A stretch of DNA of 7,531 bases from Oscillospiraceae bacterium (GTDB lineage: Bacteria > Bacillota > Clostridia > Oscillospirales > Acutalibacteraceae): contig CACZON010000048.1 in NCBI GenBank assembly GCA_902782805.1, positions 1 to 7,531 of the forward strand, given 5' to 3'. Under the pieces are notes generated by a model. That model had not been told where the DNA came from. It was given only the letters and a program-made list of their open reading frames with translations, and did not search any database. The position numbers were made by a program, and so were the translations under genes. Below are positions 1 through 6,371 of the stretch, piece by piece (within the stretch, counting starts at the first letter, position 1; every line of letters begins with the position of its first letter).

Positions 1-1415
1 ATGTCCCTGTAGTCGTTGTTGAATTCGTAACGGTGACGGTGCCTTTCGCTGATCTGCTCCGCATGATAGCACCGTTCCATAAGGGTTCCCGGCAGGATGC
101 GGCAGGGATAGCTTCCGAGCCTCAGTGTCCCTCCTTTGTCCACTTTATCGGACTGTCCGGGCATGAAATCGATCACCTTGTGTTCGGAGGCATCGTGGAA
201 TTCCCCGGAGCAGGCGTCCCCGATCCCCGCCGCATTCCTTGCAAATTCGATGACGGCGATCTGCATCCCCAGGCAGATGCCGAGATAAGGCACCTTCCGG
301 GTCCTCGCATATTCCGCCGCCAGGATCATTCCCTCCGTTCCTCTGTCTCCGAAGCCTCCGGGCACAATGATCCCCCCGACGCTGCCGAGCTTTTCCTCGA
401 GGTTCGAACCGTCGAGCTCCTCGGAGTCGATCCATTCCACATGGACATGGGCATTCAGGGCAAAGCCGGCGTGGGCGAGGGCTTCGGCGACGGAAAGGTA
501 GGCGTCGTGAAGCTGTACGTATTTCCCCACCAGGCCGATCCGGACCGTCCTGTCCCTGCTTCCGATCCTGCGGACCAGGCTTTTCCACTCCTCCAGATCC
601 GGCTCCGCGGCTTCGATCCCGAGCTCCCGGCAGACCACTCCGGAGAAGTTCGATTTTTCCAGCATCAGGGGGGCTTCGTACAGGCTGTCAAGCGTCCGGT
701 TCTCGATCACGCAGTCCTCCTTGACGTTGCAGAACAGCGAGATCTTCCGGGAGATGCTCTCCTCCAGCGGTTCGTCGCAGCGCAGGACGATGAGATTCGG
801 GTTGACGCCCATGCCCTGCAGTTCCTTGACGGAATGCTGAGTGGGCTTTGATTTGTGCTCCTCGGAGCCGCGCAGATACGGCACCAGCGTCACGTGAATA
901 AAGAGACTGTTTTCACGCCCGACCTCAAGGGAGATCTGTCGGACCGCTTCGATGAACGGCTGCGATTCAATATCGCCGATCGTACCGCCGATTTCCGTGA
1001 TGACAACGTCGGCATTCGTCTTTTTTCCGACACTGTAAACGAAATCCTTGATTTCGTTCGTGATATGGGGGATCACCTGCACGGTAGAGCCGAGATATTC
1101 GCCGCGCCGTTCCTTGTTGAGCACGTTCCAGTAGACTTTTCCGGTTGTGAGATTCGAGTATTTATTGAGGTCTTCATCGATAAACCGCTCATAATGGCCG
1201 AGGTCGAGATCGGTTTCGGCACCGTCTTCGGTAACATAAACTTCGCCGTGCTGATAGGGACTCATCGTCCCGGGATCGACGTTGATGTAAGGATCGAGCT
1301 TCTGCGCGGCGACCTTCAGGCCGCGCGACTTTAAGAGCCTTCCCAGAGAAGCCGCCGTAATTCCCTTCCCCAATCCGGAAACGACGCCTCCGGTTACGAA
1401 AATATACTTCGTCAT
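1..1415 (-). CDS. pyrG: CTP synthase (glutamine-hydrolysing), N-terminal 471 residues; C-terminus beyond the left edge
   Basis: The enzyme makes CTP from UTP, ATP and glutamine in the cytoplasm, the last step of pyrimidine nucleotide synthesis. The ATG at 1415 opens a reading frame with no stop to base 1. Residues 1 to about 265 are the synthetase domain: the ATP loop SGLGKG at 13-18 (Lys17), KLDPYINVDPGT from 39, the Mg-binding Asp71 in DLDLGHYERF, and Glu141 in EIGGTIGDIES. A class I glutamine amidotransferase domain starts near residue 295, with the oxyanion motif PGGFGDRG and nucleophile Cys381 in GICLGMQ (E. coli Cys379). The RHRHRYEFNN motif is present. The catalytic His and Glu lie in the roughly 65 residues cut off by the edge. 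It is the last gene seen in the operon, 12 nt after guaA, behind a perfect ribosome site. Family assignment is secure; whether more genes follow cannot be seen. Confidence 0.97.
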   Translation of the reverse strand, partial: MTKYIFVTGGVVSGLGKGITAASLGRLLKSRGLKVAAQKLDPYINVDPGTMSPYQHGEVYVTEDGAETDLDLGHYERFIDEDLNKYSNLTTGKVYWNVLNKERRGEYLGSTVQVIPHITNEIKDFVYSVGKKTNADVVITEIGGTIGDIESQPFIEAVRQISLEVGRENSLFIHVTLVPYLRGSEEHKSKPTQHSVKELQGMGVNPNLIVLRCDEPLEESISRKISLFCNVKEDCVIENRTLDSLYEAPLMLEKSNFSGVVCRELGIEAAEPDLEEWKSLVRRIGSRDRTVRIGLVGKYVQLHDAYLSVAEALAHAGFALNAHVHVEWIDSEELDGSNLEEKLGSVGGIIVPGGFGDRGTEGMILAAEYARTRKVPYLGICLGMQIAVIEFARNAAGIGDACSGEFHDASEHKVIDFMPGQSDKVDKGGTLRLGSYPCRILPGTLMERCYHAEQISERHRHRYEFNNDYRD

Positions 1416-1422
1416 GCTTCTT

Positions 1423-1430
1423 CCTCCTTA
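1423..1430 (-). promoter_or_regulatory. pyrG ribosome binding site overlapping the guaA stop codon
   Basis: On the minus strand the bases read TAAGGAGG, a full match to the anti-Shine-Dalgarno tail of 16S rRNA, followed by 7 nt (AAGAAGC) and the pyrG ATG. The leading TAA is itself the stop codon of guaA. A ribosome finishing guaA therefore sits on the pyrG initiation site, which favours translational coupling. The site also fixes the pyrG start at 1415. Confidence 0.9.
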
Positions 1431-2960
1431 TTCCCATTCCACCGTTGCCGGAGGCTTCGATGAAATATCGTATACGACTCTGGAGATCCCGGGAACCTCG
1501 TTCGTGATGCGGCTGCTGGCCTTTTCGAGCACTTCATACGGAATTCTGCTCCACTGGGCTGTCATGAAATCGTCCGTCGAAACCGCACGAAGCGCGATCA
1601 TCGCTCCGTAGGTTCTCGCGTCGCCCATTACGCCGACGCTGCGGGTGTCTGTCAGTACCGCAAAATACTGGTCCGGTCTGGCATCCGGCGCGCAGCGATC
1701 GACTTCTTCGCGGAAAATCGCATCTGCTTCCTGCAGTGTTCTTACTTTTTCTTTTGTTATTTCTCCGATCACCCGAACCGCAAGGCCCGGACCGGGGAAC
1801 GGCTGACGGTTGACGAGTTCCCTGCGAAGGCCGAGCAGAATACCGATGCGGCGAACCTCATCCTTGAAAAGGTTCCGGAGCGGTTCCGCGATTTCGTCGA
1901 ACGCGATCACGCTTGGGAGACCGCCGACGTTATGATGACTTTTGATCACGGCGGAATCGCCTTTTCCGCTTTCGATGACGTCGGGATAAATCGTTCCCTG
2001 CGCGAGGACTTCGATTTTCCCGAGCTTTTTCGCCTCTTCTTCGAAGACACGGATAAACTCCTCGCCGATGATTTTCCGCTTCGTCTCCGGATCGGCCACT
2101 CCGGCGAGCTTTTTCAGGAAACGCTCCTGCGCGTTGACACGGATCAGATTGACCCCTAATTCCCGGCGGAACGTATTTTCAACAAAGTCTCCTTCACCTT
2201 TTCGAAGAAGTCCGTGGTCGACAAAAATACAGGTCAGATTCGCTCCCGCCGCCCGATGCAGCAGCAATGCGGCAACGGAGGAGTCAACTCCGCCGGAAAG
2301 CGCGAGCAATACTTTTTTTCCTCTGAGTTTCCGGGAATACTCCGTGATGATCTCAGAAACGTAATTTTCCATCATCCAGTCGCCGCTGCAGCCGCAGATC
2401 GGAAACAGAAAGTTATTCAGAATCCTGTTCCCGAATTCGGTATGTGTCACTTCGGGATGAAACTGTACCGCATAAAGCCGGCGCGCATCGTCCGCCATTG
2501 CGGCGCAGGGACAATTTTCCGTTCTGGCAATGACTTCGAACCCTGCGGGAATGCCGCTGATATAATCCGTATGGCTCATCCAGCAGAGGCTCTCGTCCGA
2601 CACGCCCTCAAAGAGAGGATGTCTTTCCGTTTTCAGGACAGCCTTTCCGTACTCGCTTGAGTTCTTTGCGGAAGAGACATGACCTCCGGAAAGATAAGCC
2701 AGAAGCTGAGCGCCGTAGCAGATCCCGAGGACCGGAATCCCAAGGCGGAGAATTGCTTCCTCGCAGCGCGGTGCGTCCGGTTCATAGACACTGTTCGGTC
2801 CGCCGGTAAAAATAATCCCTTTATAACCTGCTTCCACGATTTTATCCGGCGTGATGCTGTGATAGGGCAGAATTTCCGCGTAAACGTGCTGTTCACGCAC
2901 CCTGCGCGCAATCAGCTGATTATACTGTCCGCCGAAATCAAGAATCAGTATTTTTTCCAT
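1428..2960 (-). CDS. guaA: GMP synthetase (glutamine-hydrolysing), complete, 510 aa
   Basis: The enzyme converts XMP to GMP with ATP and ammonia released from glutamine. An N-terminal class I amidotransferase domain (about 1-190) has the oxyanion-loop region FTGGPNSVY at 51-59, nucleophile Cys81 in GICYGAQ, and His168 and Glu170 in FHPE. The ATP-pyrophosphatase domain follows with the P-loop SGGVDSS at 222-228 and FVDHGLLRKGE near 246. The C-terminal dimerisation and XMP-binding domain includes RQPFPGPGLAVRV near 385 and the closing SKPPATVEWE. Length is normal for bacterial GuaA. The frame stays open upstream to 3083, but that stretch overlaps asnB and has no family similarity, so the start is taken as ATG 2960, giving the canonical MEKILILDFGGQY opening. 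It lies 25 nt after asnB. Its own Shine-Dalgarno is weak (AAAAGAGACGAG), so expression may depend partly on coupling to asnB. Confidence 0.97.
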   Translation of the reverse strand: MEKILILDFGGQYNQLIARRVREQHVYAEILPYHSITPDKIVEAGYKGIIFTGGPNSVYEPDAPRCEEAILRLGIPVLGICYGAQLLAYLSGGHVSSAKNSSEYGKAVLKTERHPLFEGVSDESLCWMSHTDYISGIPAGFEVIARTENCPCAAMADDARRLYAVQFHPEVTHTEFGNRILNNFLFPICGCSGDWMMENYVSEIITEYSRKLRGKKVLLALSGGVDSSVAALLLHRAAGANLTCIFVDHGLLRKGEGDFVENTFRRELGVNLIRVNAQERFLKKLAGVADPETKRKIIGEEFIRVFEEEAKKLGKIEVLAQGTIYPDVIESGKGDSAVIKSHHNVGGLPSVIAFDEIAEPLRNLFKDEVRRIGILLGLRRELVNRQPFPGPGLAVRVIGEITKEKVRTLQEADAIFREEVDRCAPDARPDQYFAVLTDTRSVGVMGDARTYGAMIALRAVSTDDFMTAQWSRIPYEVLEKASSRITNEVPGISRVVYDISSKPPATVEWE

Positions 2961-2985
2961 TGGAACTCGTCTCTTTTCGTTTCTT

Positions 2986-4569
2986 TTATGTTCCGCTGTC
3001 TCCGTAGTTGGAAAGCACGCGTGCGGAGGGATCGTTGACGTCGCAGCCCTCCCATGCGCGGTTGGGCATCCAGAAATCCGCAATCATCTGCGCCTGGCCG
3101 GGATAGAATTCTTCGAAAATCTCCCGGTAGAGCAGGGATTCCTTCGTAAACGGACGCGCGAATTTGAAGCGCACCCGGCGCTCGTAGAATTCGTCGTCGG
3201 TATAAAGCGATTCGGCGTATTCCTTGAGATCGTCCACCATGGAATGACCGACCGCGTCGGAAAACGCGGCTTTTTCGCGCCAGAGAATCTCATCCGGCAA
3301 ATAGGAAAGCCCCTCGAACGCATGGCGCAGGAGGTATTTTCCTTTGCCGTACCGGTTCATTTTCATTTCCGGAGAAAGGCTCATGACGTATTTTACGAAA
3401 TCGAGATCGCCGAAGGGCACCCGAGCTTCCAGCGAGTTGACAGAAATACAGCGGTCCGCGCGCAGGACATCATACATATGGATTTCCCGGATTCTCTTTT
3501 CCGCTTCCTCCTGAAAAGCCTGTGCGGTCGGAGCAAAATCCGTGTATTTATACCCGAACAGTTCATCGGAGATCTCTCCGGTGAGAATCACGCGGATATC
3601 CGTCTGCTCGTGGATTGCTTTGCAGACGAGGTACATGCCCATGCTTGCGCGGATCGTCGTGATATCGTAGGTTCCGAGCAGCTCGATCACGCGGCGGAGA
3701 TTTCCGAGGACCTCCGCCTTCGTCATCATCACCTCGGTATGATCGGCGCCGATAAACTCGGCGACCTGGCGCGCGTATTTCAGGTCGATTGCGTCTTTTT
3801 CCATTCCGATTGCGAACGTGCGGATCGGTTCGGCGCTCTTTTTCGCAGCAATCGCGCAGACGAGCGAGGAATCCAGACCTCCCGAAAGGAGGAATCCGAC
3901 TTTTGCGTCGGAAACAAGCCGTTTTTCCACACCCGCGATCAGCTTTTCACGGATTTTTGAACAGGCGGTGTCCAGACCGTCCTGAGACACTTCCGCCACT
4001 GCTGACAGATCCGCGTAGCGGATAAACGCTCCGCCGCGATAATAATATCCCGGAGGGAAAGGGAGGATCTTGTCTGTCAGTCCGACCAGGTTTTTGGCTT
4101 CACTTGCGAATATAACGGTTCCCTTTTCATCAAATCCGTAATACAGGGGGCGGATGCCGATCGGATCACGCGCAGCCAGATATTCTCCGCTTCTGCCGTC
4201 AAAAAGAATCATCGCAAATTCCGCGTCCAGCCGGGAAAACATCTCCGTACCGTATTCAAAGTACATCGGAAGAATGATCTCGCAGTCACTGTCGGATGAG
4301 AAAGTGTATCCTTTTCGGCGAAGTTCGTCGCGCTCTTTTTCAAATCCGTACAGTTCGCCGTTACAGACGACCCAGCTGCCGTCCAGCCCGAAGGGCTGCA
4401 TTCCCGACGGCGTCAGCCCCATGATCGAAAGCCGGTGAAATCCCAGAAGTCCTTTACCCGTATCGATGATTCTGCTGTCATCCGGCCCGCGGGATTTTGT
4501 GCGGCGGAATCCTTTCCGGAATTTCTCCATATCAGCTTCTATTCCGCAATAGCCCATAATAGAGCACAT
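2986..4569 (-). CDS. asnB: Asparagine synthetase, glutamine-hydrolysing (class II amidotransferase), complete, 527 aa
   Basis: The enzyme makes asparagine from aspartate, ATP and glutamine. An Ntn-type amidotransferase domain (1 to about 190) begins MCSIMGY; Cys2 becomes the N-terminal nucleophile after Met removal. It keeps Arg46, Asn70-Gly71-Glu72 (CNGELYG) and Asp95 for glutamine binding. The synthetase domain has the pyrophosphate loop SGGLDSS at 229-235, TYDITTIRAS near 300 and LEARVPFGDLDF near 380. Overall it resembles E. coli AsnB (554 aa) from end to end, slightly shorter. An in-frame TTG two codons upstream (4575) is rejected because Cys2 must directly follow the initiator Met. A ribosome site AAAGGA lies 10 nt before the ATG. 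One oddity is that the usual GEGSDE-type loop reads GEISDE (331-336). The gene sits 63 nt after amt-glnB, with a hairpin in the gap, and 25 nt before guaA. Confidence 0.95.
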   Translation of the reverse strand: MCSIMGYCGIEADMEKFRKGFRRTKSRGPDDSRIIDTGKGLLGFHRLSIMGLTPSGMQPFGLDGSWVVCNGELYGFEKERDELRRKGYTFSSDSDCEIILPMYFEYGTEMFSRLDAEFAMILFDGRSGEYLAARDPIGIRPLYYGFDEKGTVIFASEAKNLVGLTDKILPFPPGYYYRGGAFIRYADLSAVAEVSQDGLDTACSKIREKLIAGVEKRLVSDAKVGFLLSGGLDSSLVCAIAAKKSAEPIRTFAIGMEKDAIDLKYARQVAEFIGADHTEVMMTKAEVLGNLRRVIELLGTYDITTIRASMGMYLVCKAIHEQTDIRVILTGEISDELFGYKYTDFAPTAQAFQEEAEKRIREIHMYDVLRADRCISVNSLEARVPFGDLDFVKYVMSLSPEMKMNRYGKGKYLLRHAFEGLSYLPDEILWREKAAFSDAVGHSMVDDLKEYAESLYTDDEFYERRVRFKFARPFTKESLLYREIFEEFYPGQAQMIADFWMPNRAWEGCDVNDPSARVLSNYGDSGT

Positions 4570-4579
4570 AACCAATCAT

Positions 4580-4585
4580 TCCTTT
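4580..4585 (-). promoter_or_regulatory. asnB ribosome binding site
   Basis: AAAGGA on the minus strand lies 10 nt before the asnB ATG at 4569. This is slightly longer than ideal spacing and only a partial match, but nothing better exists in the gap. It starts 4 nt after the end of the upstream hairpin, so the hairpin does not hide it. An out-of-frame ATG (4577-4579) lies between the site and the true start. Confidence 0.5.
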
Positions 4586-4589
4586 GAAG

Positions 4590-4621
4590 GCGGCCTTCTC
4601 CGAAAAAACGGAAAAGGCCGC
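4590..4621 (-). terminator. Intercistronic hairpin between amt-glnB and asnB; candidate partial terminator or RNA-processing/stability element
   Basis: On the minus-strand RNA the arms GCGGCCUUUUCCG and CGGAGAAGGCCGC pair over 13 positions around a loop of six U. The one imperfect pair is a G-U wobble in this strand, whereas the opposite strand would have a C-A mismatch. That favours a role in the minus-strand transcript. The bases after the stem (CCUUCAAAGG) are not a U tract, so this is not a standard intrinsic terminator. It could lower expression of the distal biosynthetic genes relative to glnN and amt, or protect the 3' end of a processed upstream message. The stem is clear; the function is inferred. 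Confidence 0.5.
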
Positions 4622-4632
4622 AGATTATTGTA

Positions 4633-6351
4633 TTATTCGACGTCCTGCAAGGCAGCGTATCCTTCTTCGCCGGTACGGACTTTCACAACATTTTCAACGT
4701 CGTAAACGAAAATCTTGCCGTCACCGATATGGCCGGTGTAAAGCACCTTCTTCGCCGTTTCAATGACGTCGCGGACCGGGATCGCCGAAACGACGATATC
4801 CACCTGGACCTTCGGGCGCAGGTCGGTTTCCACTGCGACGCCGCGGTAGAATTCCGTGTGTCCGTTCTGCATGCCGTATCCCATGACATGCGAAACCGTC
4901 ATTCCCGTAATCCCGAGCTTACTCATTGCGTCCTTGAGCGCATAGAGCCTTTCTTCCTTGAAAACGATTTCAACCTTGGTGAATTTATGCCCGTCGAAGG
5001 AAGGCTCCCGCTTTACGGGAACCGCTTCGGCCACGGGCGTCGTGCCCGTAACCGCCACGATCTGATCGCCGGTTCCGAATTCTGCGTATTTGTCGACGGC
5101 GGGCATGAAGTCCGCGTAAGCGCTCGGAAGACCGTGTTCGCTCGTGTCAAGACCCGAGAGTTCGTCCGCCGGTTCTGCCCGCAGGAAGTTGACTTTTTTG
5201 AGCATCTTGAAGAAGCAGAACATCGTCAGGCAAGCCCAGGCGGCAACCGCCGCAAAACCAAGCATCTGAAGACCCAGCTGCGAAAAGCTTCCGGTATAGA
5301 AAAGGCCGTTCAGCCCTGCCGGGGCATCCGGATTCGCAAACAGACCGACTGCAATCGTTCCCCAGATTCCGTTCGCGCAGTGTACGCCAACGGCTCCGAC
5401 GGGATCGTCGATATGCAGCTTCAGATCCAACACTTCAACAATGACTACGACAAGAACGCCGGCGACGAGGCCGACCGCGGCGGAACCGATCGCATCAAAG
5501 GCGTCGCAGCCGGCGGTAACCGCCACAAGGCCCGCGAGCGATGCGTTGAGACACATCGAAACGTCCGGTTTGCCGTTTTTGAGCCAGGTATAGATCATCG
5601 TCGTGCAGGTTGCAACGGAGGGCGCGATCGTCGTTGTCAGAAAGATCGACGAAAGCTCCGAAGGCGTTGTCGCGGCGGCGCCGTTGAATCCGTACCAGCC
5701 GAGCCAGAGAATAAAGACGCCGAGCGCGCCGAGCGGGATCGAATGGCCGGGGATTGCATTGACTTTCGTTACTTTCCCGTTCTGATCCGTGACGTATTTT
5801 CCGATACGCGGACCGAGAAGATAGGCTCCGATCAGCGCAGCGATCCCGCCGACCATATGGATCGCGCAGGAGCCGGCGTAATCGTGGAAACCGAGCTGAG
5901 AAAGCCAGCCGCCGCCCCAGATCCAGTGCGCCTCGATCGGATAGATCACGAGGCTGATGAATCCGGAATAGACACAGTAGGCGGAAAACTTTGTTCGCTC
6001 CGCCATCGCACCGGACACAATCGTCGCGGTTGTAGCACAGAACACAAGGTTAAAGACGAACGTGCTCGCGCCGGTAAAGCCTTCCGCGGGCGAAGCGATA
6101 AACGCTTTGAAATTTGAGAATAAATCAAGGTTCGGAATTCCGATCAGTCCGAACAGCGCGTCTTCTCCCATCATCAGGGAATATCCCAAGATTGAAAACA
6201 CAACGGTACCGATGCAGAAATCCATCAGGTTTTTCATGATGATATTGCCGGCGTTTTTCGCACGGGTAAAGCCGGTCTCCACCATCGCAAAACCAGCCTG
6301 CATCCAGAAGACCAGCGCAGCGCCGATCAAAAACCAGAATTCAACACTCAT
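4633..6351 (-). CDS. Ammonium transporter fused to a C-terminal PII (GlnB/GlnK) signalling domain, complete, 572 aa
   Basis: Residues 1 to about 385 form an Amt/Mep/Rh channel with 11 expected membrane spans. Visible landmarks are MVETGFTRAKNAGN near 23, Phe104 in the gate region, SGAMAER at 113-119, Trp145, Asp157, twin pore histidines His165 and His324, and GWYGFN at 218-223 with gate Phe222. There is no cleavable signal peptide as in E. coli AmtB. The cytoplasmic tail keeps the conserved LDTSEHG and SAY motifs (401-412). A linker of about 45 residues leads to a complete PII domain (457-572), alignable without gaps to E. coli GlnB. It keeps T-loop Gln495 (Q39), Lys514 (K58), B-loop GDGK at 543-546 (K90) and Arg559 (R103); R101 is Lys557. 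Tyr51 and Ser49 positions are both Val. It lies 20 nt after glnN. Expected role: ammonium uptake gated in cis by ATP/ADP and 2-oxoglutarate. Confidence 0.96.
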   Translation of the reverse strand: MSVEFWFLIGAALVFWMQAGFAMVETGFTRAKNAGNIIMKNLMDFCIGTVVFSILGYSLMMGEDALFGLIGIPNLDLFSNFKAFIASPAEGFTGASTFVFNLVFCATTATIVSGAMAERTKFSAYCVYSGFISLVIYPIEAHWIWGGGWLSQLGFHDYAGSCAIHMVGGIAALIGAYLLGPRIGKYVTDQNGKVTKVNAIPGHSIPLGALGVFILWLGWYGFNGAAATTPSELSSIFLTTTIAPSVATCTTMIYTWLKNGKPDVSMCLNASLAGLVAVTAGCDAFDAIGSAAVGLVAGVLVVVIVEVLDLKLHIDDPVGAVGVHCANGIWGTIAVGLFANPDAPAGLNGLFYTGSFSQLGLQMLGFAAVAAWACLTMFCFFKMLKKVNFLRAEPADELSGLDTSEHGLPSAYADFMPAVDKYAEFGTGDQIVAVTGTTPVAEAVPVKREPSFDGHKFTKVEIVFKEERLYALKDAMSKLGITGMTVSHVMGYGMQNGHTEFYRGVAVETDLRPKVQVDIVVSAIPVRDVIETAKKVLYTGHIGDGKIFVYDVENVVKVRTGEEGYAALQDVE

Positions 6352-6358
6352 AAAAGGG

Positions 6359-6364
6359 CCTCCC
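6359..6364 (-). promoter_or_regulatory. amt-glnB ribosome binding site
   Basis: GGGAGG on the minus strand lies 7 nt before the ATG at 6351 and supports that start. It sits inside a small inverted repeat, AGGG-AGG-CCCT (6355-6365), whose 4-bp stem would include the Shine-Dalgarno core. The stem is too short to claim a regulatory role from sequence alone. Confidence 0.75.
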
Positions 6365-6371
6365 TCTAAAA

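Noticed and set aside
33..1334. Two long plus-strand frames (33-851 and 855-1334) opposite pyrG
   Set aside because: The minus strand carries a continuous CTP synthase with conserved motifs throughout. The plus frames show no domain and no ribosome site I could support.
2961..3083. A longer guaA start at 3083 giving 41 extra residues
   Set aside because: The extension overlaps the 3' end of asnB, does not resemble GuaA, and the canonical MEKILILDFGGQY start lies at 2960.
4570..4575. asnB start at the upstream in-frame TTG (MVMCS)
   Set aside because: Ntn-type asparagine synthetases need the catalytic Cys right after the initiator Met, which the ATG at 4569 provides.
4590..4621. ANTAR antiterminator target (two hexaloop hairpins), which controls nitrogen genes in some Clostridia and other bacteria
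   Set aside because: Only one hairpin is present, and its six-base loop is all U, lacking the A at position 1 and G at position 4 expected of that motif.
4729..6117. A 462-codon open frame on the plus strand opposite amt-glnB
   Set aside because: Its product is low-complexity, rich in Arg, Asp and Gly, with no recognisable family, and it is fully antisense to a strongly conserved gene. It is the kind of long shadow frame expected in this base composition.
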